DNA of 64,000 bases, from contig NZ_CP032094.1 of NCBI RefSeq assembly GCF_003544875.1, forward strand, positions 682,001-746,000. The letters are read 5' to 3'. The notes under the pieces were generated by a model, which saw nothing but the letters and a program-made list of their open reading frames with translations, had not been told where the DNA came from and did not search any database. A program made the position numbers and the translations under genes. Positions 47,518 through 55,410 of the stretch are shown here, in pieces. Position 1 is the stretch's first letter. Each line of letters starts with the position of its first letter. The stretch comes from Vibrio alfacsensis (GTDB lineage: Bacteria; Pseudomonadota; Gammaproteobacteria; Enterobacterales; Vibrionaceae).

Positions 47518-47603
47518 GTTTTAGTTAACCATTTGATTGTTTTAGTTAACTATTTGATTATTTAAAGACTAAAGGATTGCTTTAAAGACTATCTGATTAC
47601 TCT
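47518..47603. repeat. Degenerate 21-bp tandem repeat
   Basis: GTTTTAGTTAACCATTTGAT and GTTTTAGTTAACTATTTGAT (each plus T) are near-identical neighbours; ATTTAAAGACTAAAGGATT and CTTTAAAGACTATCTGATT continue the pattern loosely. Confidence 0.65.
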
Positions 47604-47645
47604 AGAACAATAGCATCCACTTCATTCCATCGAAAAGGATTTTAT

Positions 47646-48185
47646 ATGAGACGCATTAATGTTGTAGGCAGTAGTGGCAGTGGTAAATCGACATTCTCTC
47701 AAAAACTCGCAGACACGTTAGATGTGACTTACATTGAAATGGATGAGCTATTTTGGCTACCTAACTGGGAACAACGTGATGATGAATCGTTTTTTGAGCA
47801 AATAAAAAACGCAACGCAACGAGACAGTTGGGTGCTGGATGGCAATTATACCCGAACGCAGGCGTACAAATGGGAGCGAGTTGATACGATCATTTGGCTT
47901 GATTACTCCAGATCATTGACCATGTATCGTTCTATTACTCGTTCGATAAAGCGAGCTTGGACTAAGCAAGAACTTTGGAGTGGTACAGGGAATCGAGAAA
48001 GTTTTCGTAAGGCGTTTTTAAATAAAGACTCGGTGATTCTCTGGTCAATACAGAACTATAAAAGTCGACGAGAAAGGTATCTGCGGTTAAAAGATCAGTT
48101 AAAAGATTCACCGATCAAATTCATACACATCACATCGCCTAAAATGGCGGATGAGTTTCTGTCATTGGCTAAGCTCTATCACTGA
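47646..48185 (+). CDS. P-loop NTPase, adenylate-kinase-like (FlaR/topology-modulation type)
   Basis: A 179-residue cytosolic protein with a Walker A VVGSSGSGKSTFSQ (residues 6-19), followed by DVTYIEMDELFWLPNW and WVLDGNYTR, the pattern of small kinase-like NTPases often named DNA topology modulation protein. The substrate is unknown; a nucleotide or small-molecule kinase is likely. Single gene. Confidence 0.82.
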   Translation: MRRINVVGSSGSGKSTFSQKLADTLDVTYIEMDELFWLPNWEQRDDESFFEQIKNATQRDSWVLDGNYTRTQAYKWERVDTIIWLDYSRSLTMYRSITRSIKRAWTKQELWSGTGNRESFRKAFLNKDSVILWSIQNYKSRRERYLRLKDQLKDSPIKFIHITSPKMADEFLSLAKLYH

Positions 48186-48284
48186 CAGTTTCTGCATTTC
48201 CGCACGATATTTGCGAGGTGCTCCAACAAAAGCAATCAGGTTATTCAGTATCATGATTAGCACACCAATGACCAAAGGATGCAC

Positions 48285-48713
48285 ATGCAAATAGTAAGTT
48301 GGCTTCAGCTCTATCTTCGTGAATCAGATGGAGCACCGATTCAAGAACTCAGCGATCTTGATCCTGCCTTGAAACAAAGCACGCAGTTTCATGATTGGAA
48401 AACGTCTAAGCGAGAGGTTCGATTGGATGAAGTCGTCGACCGCTGTTGGATAAAATCGTGTACCGCTGGCTACATCACTGAAGTTCATATGCACGCCGAT
48501 GGAACGTTAGACGAGTACACTTTGTTTGATCGCTTGCATACCAATGGCGTTTGGGACCTCGTAGAGGGGGTACTCCAGCTTACAATACACAAAGGTGAGA
48601 ATACTTACCAAATGTCGATTGTTGGCAATAGAAATCCAGCGATTCATTCGGCAATAGAATACAAAAATGGCCAAGTTCATTCTTACCTAAAACTTGCGGC
48701 CATTTCCCAATAA
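48285..48713 (+). CDS. Hypothetical cytosolic protein
   Basis: About 142 residues (MQIVSWLQLYLRESDGAP). It has a beta-rich C-terminal half with GVWDLVEGVLQLTIHKGE and YQMSIVGNRNPAIHSAIEY. I do not recognise a family. The frame has normal codon content, and the phosphatase gene starts 28 bases after its stop, so the two may be co-transcribed. Confidence 0.7.
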   Translation: MQIVSWLQLYLRESDGAPIQELSDLDPALKQSTQFHDWKTSKREVRLDEVVDRCWIKSCTAGYITEVHMHADGTLDEYTLFDRLHTNGVWDLVEGVLQLTIHKGENTYQMSIVGNRNPAIHSAIEYKNGQVHSYLKLAAISQ

Positions 48714-48740
48714 ATATTGATTGTAGGAAGAACACTCGAT

Positions 48741-49268
48741 ATGGAAATCGTTTTTGTTCGTCATGGTGTGCCCGATTTTTCGTTAGCGGATGCGCGTAAA
48801 ATGACGCAGCTTGAAAAAGATTATGCACCACTAAGTCGAGAGCACGTCTCGACACTCAAAGGGCAGCTCATGCATCCTATTTTTGACGATGCGGATATCA
48901 TTGTCAGTTCCCCTTATACACGAGCACTGCAAACGGCGGAATTGATTAATCGTCATCGCGGGTTAGAGCTTTTCGTTGAACATGACTTAAGGGAGTGGCG
49001 GGCGGATCGGCATGGCGGTTATATTTCATTAAAAGAACGCGACCAACGTTGGCATGAATATCGAGCGTTATTGAAAGCGAAGTTACAGATGACGGATGAA
49101 CGCTATGAGCATGTCGATGAACTAAAAGCGCGCGTAGAGGCAGTACTGACTCAATTTAAACAGTATAAGAAAGTGATTGTGGTGAGTCATTTTAACGTGT
49201 TTGAAGCCCTGCAAGGCTTTCAACACGAGGCTCTGTTTTGCGGGGAGTTTAGGGTAATTTATTGGTGA
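48741..49268 (+). CDS. Histidine-phosphatase family protein (SixA/phosphoglycerate-mutase-like)
   Basis: About 175 residues from ATG 48741, with GGAAG nine bases upstream. The RHG motif FVRHGVPDF is at the N-terminus, SSPYTRALQTAELI follows with its conserved Arg, Glu is in LREWRAD, and the second catalytic His is in VVSHFNVFEAL. This is the histidine acid phosphatase superfamily; the substrate is unknown. Confidence 0.85.
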   Translation: MEIVFVRHGVPDFSLADARKMTQLEKDYAPLSREHVSTLKGQLMHPIFDDADIIVSSPYTRALQTAELINRHRGLELFVEHDLREWRADRHGGYISLKERDQRWHEYRALLKAKLQMTDERYEHVDELKARVEAVLTQFKQYKKVIVVSHFNVFEALQGFQHEALFCGEFRVIYW

Positions 49269-49324
49269 TCGATTTTTTGCTTTCTATAGTAAAATCAAAT
49301 GCTAATTAAATGTTGGGTTGTTGT

Positions 49325-49861
49325 ATGAAATCTCTTAAATTACTTTTCCTTGTATCTCTTACTACGCTATTTGGTTGTACTTCTAAACCGGATGGCGTTG
49401 AGCCTGTCAATAATTTCGAGCTGAAACCGTATTTAGGTAAATGGTATGAAGTGGCACGGCTAGACCATTCTTTTGAGCGTGGTCTCTCAAACGTAACCGC
49501 AGAGTACGAGTTGCGAAAAGACGGCGGTGTTACGGTGATAAACCGTGGATATTCGGACGAAGAACAAGCGTGGACTCAAGCCGACGGCAAAGCGTATTTC
49601 GTTGGAGATGAGAACACCGGACACTTAAAAGTCTCGTTCTTTGGTCCATTTTACTCATCTTATATTGTGTTCGAACTAGGGCAAAACTATGACTACGCAT
49701 TTGTTTCTGGCTTTAATCATGATTACCTGTGGCTACTTTCAAGAACGCCAACGATAGACGCAGCCACTATCGAACGCTTTAAACAAGTGGCGAAGTCAAA
49801 AGGCTTTAAACTGGACGAGTTAATCCTTGTTGATCAAACCCAATCAACACTTGGTAATTAG
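49325..49861 (+). CDS. blc: Outer-membrane lipocalin Blc
   Basis: About 178 residues from ATG 49325. It has a lipoprotein signal (MKSLKLLFLVSLTTLFGC) with the lipobox LFGC, then the lipocalin motif LGKWYEVARLDHSFERGLS (GxW at the barrel start), YELRKDGGVTVINRGY and YLWLLSRTP. Blc-type bacterial lipocalins are lipid-binding lipoproteins of the outer membrane, induced by envelope stress. The C-terminal part is normal length. It overlaps the start region of a small frame downstream. Confidence 0.93.
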   Translation: MKSLKLLFLVSLTTLFGCTSKPDGVEPVNNFELKPYLGKWYEVARLDHSFERGLSNVTAEYELRKDGGVTVINRGYSDEEQAWTQADGKAYFVGDENTGHLKVSFFGPFYSSYIVFELGQNYDYAFVSGFNHDYLWLLSRTPTIDAATIERFKQVAKSKGFKLDELILVDQTQSTLGN

Positions 49862-50024
49862 GTACGACAGAGTCGCATGGAGTGAGAACGACCAACTGGA
49901 ACAAACCGATTTAGGCTTTATCATTCATTTGGGCAAACAACGTCAATACGTCAGTAAATCTTGTCTAAATAAAGAAGTAATCGCTTTCATGGTAGAGCAG
50001 CACACGGCGCCAAAAGTGAATTAA
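49827..50024 (+). CDS. Small hypothetical protein after blc
   Basis: A 65-codon frame begins inside the last codons of blc (TTG or a later TTG) and reads IRYDRVAWSENDQLEQTDLG, GKQRQYVSKSCLNKEVIAFM. The content looks coding, and the position right behind blc with overlap suggests translational coupling, but no ATG is available and no family is recognised. Confidence 0.45.
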   Translation: MLIKPNQHLVIRYDRVAWSENDQLEQTDLGFIIHLGKQRQYVSKSCLNKEVIAFMVEQHTAPKVN

Positions 50025-50078
50025 TATTGATGAACGCAACAAGGCTTTGGTCAAAACTGAATCATCAAATTTACATTA

Positions 50079-50116
50079 AACAAGGCAAGCTAATTGGTTC
50101 GCCTTGTTTGTTTTTC
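50079..50116 (+). terminator. Terminator after blc unit
   Basis: AACAAGGC/GCCTTGTT followed by TTGTTTTTC. Confidence 0.7.
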
Positions 50117-50574
50117 TTGGTCATCGTGAGTCAACGCGAGGCTAGGAATCTCAAAAGCGTGCTTTCTAAGCAAATGGCTAAACTGGCCAATGGAGCGTGT
50201 GGTTGGTAGATTCTGAATCATGCTCGTCCCTCGCGGTTCAGAATGACGAAGTTAAAACGCCTGACTAAAGATACTTTTGTCGGTACTTTGTAACTCGGAA
50301 GTGCCCCAAAGTGTGTTTAAAGAACATTCAGCTGGCTTTTAAGGCAATCCCACATATCATACTTTTTGTAATCTGAATCACATACTCCCTGAATAATTGA
50401 GGTCTTTTTTTTCCTTGGTGCGATAAGGGCCACCATACTTTGGCGGTCATGATATGGGCATCATGACCTAAGTGGATAAAAACTAGCGTCTTACAGTGTG
50501 CCCTGCTACGTGGATGGGATATTTGCTTATGTAGTCAGCAAGTTAGCGCGTGACTTGCTAATAATGCCGAGAAA
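50117..50574. other. Non-coding stretch with dispersed repeats
   Basis: GATTCTGAATC...TTCAGAATGACG (about 50211-50248) resembles an intergenic repeat common in vibrios. The hairpin repeat at 50282-50310 matches that at 20799. GGTCATGATA/TATCATGACC near 50440-50470 and AGCAAGT/ACTTGCT near 50530-50555 are further hairpins. No gene. Confidence 0.45.
50282..50310. repeat. Hairpin repeat, second copy
   Basis: GGTACTTTGTAACTCGGAAG plus TGCCCCAAA; two mismatches from 20799-20827. The mismatches fall in the left arm. Confidence 0.6.
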
Positions 50575-51555
50575 CTAGAGTAATTTGAGCATTTCATCTC
50601 GGTTTAATCTTGTCGCAAAATCAATCGGTGTGAACCCATCATGTCCCTCAATTTTCGTTTCGCACCCGTTCTCAACCAGTACTTTCACGCAATCAAAGTG
50701 ACCATTCCAAACCGCATCATGCAAAGGTGTATAGCCATTTAGCGGTCCTTGTGCATTGATGGTTTGATGTGCTTTTTCATCTGCCAATAAAACCGCCAAT
50801 ACATCTGCGTGCCCAGAGAATGCGGCTTTATGCATGGGCAATGAACGCATATAGCTATCAACGATCGTTTGATCTGCGCCGTTCTCAAGCAATACTTTTG
50901 TTGTTTCTACCAGACCATCACGACTCGCAAGAAGTATTGGCGTATGTGCATCATTACCATTGCTCTTATGTGGCATCACAGCATTAATCGCTTCCTTATC
51001 AATATTGCCATGCGCGACCTCTTCACTGATAGCCTTGGCTTTTTGTTGGTCAGATCCCGTGCCTAAAATAATTTTGAATAGCGGATTACTTTCTAACATA
51101 TCTCTTTTAGCTAAATACGCCTCAAACACCGCGTCAAACTTTGCGATAATTGCTTGAGCTTGGTCATCGAACGGTTGTTTAAAACCAAATCGACTCAGAT
51201 CTCTCGCTTTCAGGCCATAATGAGCAGCAATCTCGATGTTGACTTGTGGCTGCTCCAAGATAAATTCAGTCAACGCTGTGTGTTTGTGCCAAACCGCCAT
51301 CATTAAGGGTGTCATACCATTTATTGGTATTTGCTGATTGAGATAGGCACCATGCTTCAGCAGGCATTCAAATGCCTCAACGTTCCCGCTTTGGGCGGCA
51401 AAATGCAGAGGAGCAGCCCCCGTTTGTCGGTTGATATTCAGAACCGACGCACCATTTTTTATGTGCTCCTTAATGTGTTCAACATTGCCTGTTGCACAAG
51501 CCTTCTCAAAGGTATCAATGCTGTTTGAGTAATCGATAAGCTGATTTGAGTTCAT
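50575..51555 (-). CDS. Ankyrin-repeat protein
   Basis: About 326 residues from ATG 51555, chosen because GAGG stands five bases before it; an upstream ATG at 51591 lacks a site. Ankyrin repeats are clear in two blocks: GAAPLHFAAQSGNVEAFECL and GMTPLMMAVWHKHTALTEFI in the N-terminal half, then HTPILLASRDGLVETTKVLL, SLPMHKAAFSGHADVLAVLL and YTPLHDAVWNGHFDCVKVLV in the C-terminal half. It has no signal peptide, so it is probably cytosolic and binds another protein. Single gene. Confidence 0.9.
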   Translation of the reverse strand: MNSNQLIDYSNSIDTFEKACATGNVEHIKEHIKNGASVLNINRQTGAAPLHFAAQSGNVEAFECLLKHGAYLNQQIPINGMTPLMMAVWHKHTALTEFILEQPQVNIEIAAHYGLKARDLSRFGFKQPFDDQAQAIIAKFDAVFEAYLAKRDMLESNPLFKIILGTGSDQQKAKAISEEVAHGNIDKEAINAVMPHKSNGNDAHTPILLASRDGLVETTKVLLENGADQTIVDSYMRSLPMHKAAFSGHADVLAVLLADEKAHQTINAQGPLNGYTPLHDAVWNGHFDCVKVLVENGCETKIEGHDGFTPIDFATRLNRDEMLKLL

Positions 51556-51741
51556 AGGTTCCTCGACGCGAATAGTTAGTTTTTTAGGCATGACAAAGGT
51601 GAGGTCACTGATGCGTGGTTTAACGACTTTTAACTAGCCCTTGCCATTAAATTCCGCCATCACCTCCGTTCATCCCGCTGTGAATGAATGTAAAAACTCA
51701 GCCAAGATGTCGATGTTTAAGAGACAATCCAAATTTCTGTG

Positions 51742-52041
51742 TTAAATACACACTATACTCCGGATACTTCGATGTACTAACGCTAAATCATCAAGTTTGC
51801 CCGAGGTGATAATCTCAATCGGTTTTCTTCCATCAAGAAGAACGACCTTGCTTGGGTGATGCATAAAGGCTTTTTGTTCTTCGCCATCACGATAAAGCAG
51901 CTTTAAGCACTCATTAATCGCGAGAATATGCTGTTCACGTTGTTGCAGCTCCGCCTCATTATTCTCAGGTAAAATTGCATCAATGTTATTTGGCATTACT
52001 CCCCACGCTGCGAGGAGGTGCCATGCCTTACTTTTATTCAT
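51742..52041 (-). CDS. Xre/MbcA/ParS-type antitoxin-like protein
   Basis: About 99 residues from ATG 52041 (MNKSKAWHLLAAWGVMPNN). The middle and end, EQHILAINECLKLLYRDGEE and GRKPIEIITSGKLDDLALV, follow the MbcA/ParS/Xre toxin-binding domain (DUF2384) in which a final GRxPxExxxSG...L motif fits into a RES-type toxin. No RES toxin gene lies beside it, so this is a lone antitoxin-like gene or part of another circuit. It starts before the stop of the reductase gene, overlapping none of its own functional motif but only eight bases away, suggesting one transcript. Confidence 0.7.
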   Translation of the reverse strand: MNKSKAWHLLAAWGVMPNNIDAILPENNEAELQQREQHILAINECLKLLYRDGEEQKAFMHHPSKVVLLDGRKPIEIITSGKLDDLALVHRSIRSIVCI

Positions 52042-52048
52042 CACTACC

Positions 52049-52717
52049 TCAATACTGCCCAATCTCAATGGCAGATTCTTCAAAGATATTCTGCAAACGT
52101 TGGGCGTAACTTTCTAGTTCAGAAACACGCTCTTCTTCGGATTTTCTCGCCGGACCAAACACTTTTTGTGGCGCTAATACTGAAAAACCGTTGAACTCGA
52201 AAATGCCGCGATGAATAGGGCGTAAAATGGCATTCAAATCGCCATTCCAACCACCTTTCAGATACATTTCTTCCGGTCCTCCCATGGTGACACTGACCAT
52301 GGCTTTTTTGCCCTTGTAGACACCATTCTCATAGAAACGGCCGCCGCCATAAGTTCGCCCCATTGCTAACACGCGGTCTACCCAGCCTTTGAGCATTGCT
52401 GGCATGCCAAACCACCAAAGTGGGAACTGGATGATGACGAGGTCACACCATTCCAATTTCTGGATTTCCGCTTCAATTTCGGGGGCAAAGCCATCATGAT
52501 CGGTGGCGTACATTTCTTCCAGTTGCTGTTTGAAAAACTCCGAATCATTCGTAGTGGTAAAGTTATGGCGGCCAGATACAGGATCAAAATTCATCGCATG
52601 TAAGTTAGAGGTTTTAACGCTATGTCCTGCTGATTTTAGCGTTTCTACCGCGGTGCGAAACATTGCGCCGTTAAAACTTTTTGGCTCTGGATGCCAGTAA
52701 ACAACAAGGACATTCAT
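52049..52717 (-). CDS. NAD(P)H-dependent FMN oxidoreductase (MdaB/KefF-type)
   Basis: A 222-residue flavodoxin-like quinone reductase: VLVVYWHPEPKSFNGAMF at the start (flavin phosphate loop), then CDLVIIQFPLWWFGMPAMLKGWVDRVL (flavin-ring contact) and KKAMVSVTMGGPEEMY. This is the NAD(P)H dehydrogenase (quinone) family, which reduces quinones by two electrons. A LysR gene is divergent across 187 bases, the usual layout for its regulator. The small antitoxin-like gene follows on the same strand. Confidence 0.9.
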   Translation of the reverse strand: MNVLVVYWHPEPKSFNGAMFRTAVETLKSAGHSVKTSNLHAMNFDPVSGRHNFTTTNDSEFFKQQLEEMYATDHDGFAPEIEAEIQKLEWCDLVIIQFPLWWFGMPAMLKGWVDRVLAMGRTYGGGRFYENGVYKGKKAMVSVTMGGPEEMYLKGGWNGDLNAILRPIHRGIFEFNGFSVLAPQKVFGPARKSEEERVSELESYAQRLQNIFEESAIEIGQY

Positions 52718-52904
52718 TATTTTTCTCCAATACTTTGATGATCTCAGGATAGTGATATTTTTGTTCAGGTGCTCCTAGCGTTTTGCCATCGAAACCTTGC
52801 AACTAGCTTTTGCCGTACTATCACTTTGCAATAACTATAGTATTGAACAAATTTTCATTAACCTGTAGATTGCTTTAGGTTACTTTAAAGATGAGTAAAA
52901 GTTA

Positions 52905-53866
52905 ATGAAGTCACTTCCATCTCAGTTGCCGATCTTTATTCAAGTCGCGAAGCACGGCAGTTTCGCCAAGGCGGCAAGAGCGATTGGTGTCTCCGCCCCG
53001 CAGTAAGTAAAGCGATCACCAAGCTCGAAGAAGAATGGCAAGTAAAACTATTTTTCCGCTCTTCCCACTCATTGAGCCTAACCCAAATTGGTCAGCAGCT
53101 TGCCGATGAACTTACCCCCTCAATGGCTTCGATCCAAAGCACAATTGAACAGCTTTCCGACAAAGCAAAAAACACCAGTGGAGTCATCAAAATCAATCTA
53201 CCTGCCAGCTCTATCGGTCAAGAGCATATTTTGCCGTTGGTGTTGGAGTTTATGCAGCGCTATCCAGAGATCAGTTGCGAACTCCATTTTGATGATCGCA
53301 ATGTCGACTTAATTGAGCATGGGTTTGATCTCGGTATTGGCACCGCGATTAACCAAGATTCGCGTTTGATTGCTCGCCCGCTTATTACACAGAATATTGG
53401 TATTTATGCGGCGTCATCTTATTTAGACACCTATGGCATTCCCAATAATATTGAGGCGTTAGCTCAGCACCGATGTTTACCTGTTCGATCACTAACAACA
53501 GGGCGCTTTCACCACTGGCGGCTCAAAGAAGGTAACGGTGCCAAACTGTATGAACCGCAAGGTAGACTGATTATGAATAACTTCGCCGCGGCACAAAAAG
53601 CCACAGTTGCCGGTGCTGGTATTGCCATGCTGGGCAGTTGGATGTTTAAAAAAGAACTCCAAGATGGCACGATTCAACCTATTCTTGAGCGGTTTTGGGG
53701 AACCGATCACCATTTGGGTCTATTATTCATCCCAAAAATACTTGCCGAATCGAGTACGTCTTTTGATAGACTATTTGGTCACAAACATCAAACGAATAAC
53801 ATGAACAGTAATCAAATTATGTCTGTCAAAAAGTGGTTCTTTGACTCTTTGGTTTATAAAAAGTAA
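52905..53866 (+). pseudogene. LysR-family regulator with one frameshift
   Basis: ATG 52905 opens the helix-turn-helix (LPIFIQVAKHGSFAKAARAIGVS). The frame breaks in a four-C run at about 53000; with one C more it joins AVSKAITKLEEEWQVKLFFRS and the long substrate-binding domain to 53866 (about 320 residues). It is the likely regulator of the divergent quinone reductase. With the break it makes only 32 residues, so the reductase may be unregulated, unless the indel is a sequencing error. Confidence 0.85.
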
Positions 53867-54274
53867 TCTGAAACTGAAATTTTTGGTGCTTTGTTCTAAG
53901 TCAAAAATGCCCATTTTCGAGTGAATGAGCCTCTAATTTGATTAACGCCAGATAGCTTAGTCCACAAAGCAAAAAGCGAACCTTGTAAGGGTTCGCTTTT
54001 GAATTATTAGGAATTAACCAACTTTATTAAGATAACCATCTTCATTAAATCGTTAACCAACTTAATTAGTTATCCTCAACTACTGTACCAACGTATTTTA
54101 AAACTAGACAAACTTGACAGTGAGCTGAACTTTTAATAGAGAAATTCACTATTACAGCGTATTTAAATTTAGTACAAACATGCTTTCGACCCCGCGGTTT
54201 TACAGGCTTGGAAAGATGAGTACGCATCTTCAGTTTCGGTTAAATGCTCCACATTGAGATTCTTCGACGTCAAA
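53867..54274. other. Gap at the left border of the defence cassette
   Basis: It contains the terminator at 53972 and low-complexity AT-rich sequence (AACCAACTT repeats about 54015-54070). No gene, no att-like repeat seen. Confidence 0.4.
53972..54000. terminator. Terminator after the LysR gene
   Basis: AAAAGCGAACC/GGGTTCGCTTTT, an 11-bp stem with A and T ends, usable from both sides. Confidence 0.8.
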
Positions 54275-55135
54275 TCAAGTGTTGATAAATCCAGGAACTA
54301 AGGCTCGAATAGAGTCAACATGCTCTAGCTCGTGTCTATTCATCAACTGCAAGTTGAAGGCATGCGGCGGCAAAGAAGCATTAGGCGTACAGTCTACGTG
54401 GAGATCATTGAGCACGTAACCAGCTAACGCTTCATTGGTTGTAATGTTTCGCACGTATTGACCCTCCATACCTAGATCAATAGCTAAGTCATTTCTATTT
54501 TCATGCTTAGAGTGCGGTGCAACACTTAGGACAACGTCACGGTTCCAAAGAGTATCGTCCTTTATAGTCTTGTCGTATGAGCTGTCAGTTTGCTGAGCCT
54601 TAAGAATTCGACTGATTCTAAAGCACAGGAATTTACGTCTTTTGCTGTCCCAAGCACGGATGTGCCAAGCCCCAAGTCCTTTGAATAGAGAATGAGGCGT
54701 CAGGGTTCTAGTCTCGGTGCTAGTTGAGGAACTATACAGGACAGAAATACAGCGCTTATTCAGAATCGACCTTGTGACTTGAGAGACGATATCAATAGAT
54801 AGTGAGTCCAACACTGTTGCAAAGCTGCTTACACCATAAGTTGTAACTGGAATGGAGTTAAGCTCCTGACCCCATGCTATTAACCTCAGAGCTGCTTCTG
54901 GGTCATGCTCAAAAGCTGGGCTAAACGATGCTGACCTCATGTATGCTCGCAGGCTTTCGTTGAAAACCGTGTTGTTGGGAAAACGTTCTTTGTAAGCATT
55001 AAAAGAGCGGCTTGCTGTTGCAACGGCAATATCACCGTGCTGAATAAGGTCGGAGCGATTCACTTTCCCAAAGAAGCAGAGATAGAAATCAATAAGCCTT
55101 AGTCGTTTGGTTTGTGGAGATTCGACACAACGCAC
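54275..55135 (-). CDS. BrxR/CapW-family WYL-domain transcriptional regulator
   Basis: About 286 residues from GTG 55135, which has AAGGG eight bases upstream. The N-terminal winged helix RLRLIDFYLCFFGKVNRSDL and FNAYKERFPNNTVFNESLRAYMR match the BrxR/CapW pattern (RLxFIDxxLxWxGxxNRSDL). The WYL domain follows (CISVLYSSSTSTETRTLTPH, GAWHIRAWDSKRRKFLCF), and the C-terminal part is WCX-like (VVLSVAPHSKHENRNDLAI). These proteins repress phage-defence operons and release them when a ligand binds the WYL pocket. It is divergent from the SMC operon, exactly where such a regulator is expected. Confidence 0.88.
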   Translation of the reverse strand: MRCVESPQTKRLRLIDFYLCFFGKVNRSDLIQHGDIAVATASRSFNAYKERFPNNTVFNESLRAYMRSASFSPAFEHDPEAALRLIAWGQELNSIPVTTYGVSSFATVLDSLSIDIVSQVTRSILNKRCISVLYSSSTSTETRTLTPHSLFKGLGAWHIRAWDSKRRKFLCFRISRILKAQQTDSSYDKTIKDDTLWNRDVVLSVAPHSKHENRNDLAIDLGMEGQYVRNITTNEALAGYVLNDLHVDCTPNASLPPHAFNLQLMNRHELEHVDSIRALVPGFINT

Positions 55136-55179
55136 AATGATTACCCTTATCAAAATGAACTGTACTAATTTACTCTAAC

Positions 55180-55193
55180 GAATCATTTGATTC
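55180..55193. promoter_or_regulatory. Candidate operator GAATCATTTGATTC
   Basis: The inverted repeat GAATCA-TT-TGATTC lies in the 275-bp region between the WYL regulator and the SMC gene, with a further half-site TGATTC at about 55212. It is placed as a BrxR/CapW operator would be. Confidence 0.45.
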
Positions 55194-55410
55194 CAGTGTA
55201 ATATGATACTAGTTGATTCTTTGACCGCTAGTAGACATGACACACTTGGCTCTTTTGGGTGTTGAGGCATTTCTATCTTAAACGCAGCCTCTTAACTCTG
55301 GTGGAAGTTGGAAGCACAAATAATGGACTTACTTAGTGGCAGCCGAGTCAGTAAGTTTGTTGTAGATCATTCACTAACCGAGGGGTTGAGAATATCTCTA
55401 CCGCACTGTG

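Larger units (their letters stand above)
47302..47645. other. Gap after the chitinase gene
   Basis: Contains the terminator at 47423 and a tandem repeat at 47518-47603. No gene. Confidence 0.4.

Noticed and set aside
50027..50209. 60-codon plus frame after the blc unit
   Set aside because: It runs through the terminator hairpin and an intergenic repeat, so it is not a gene.
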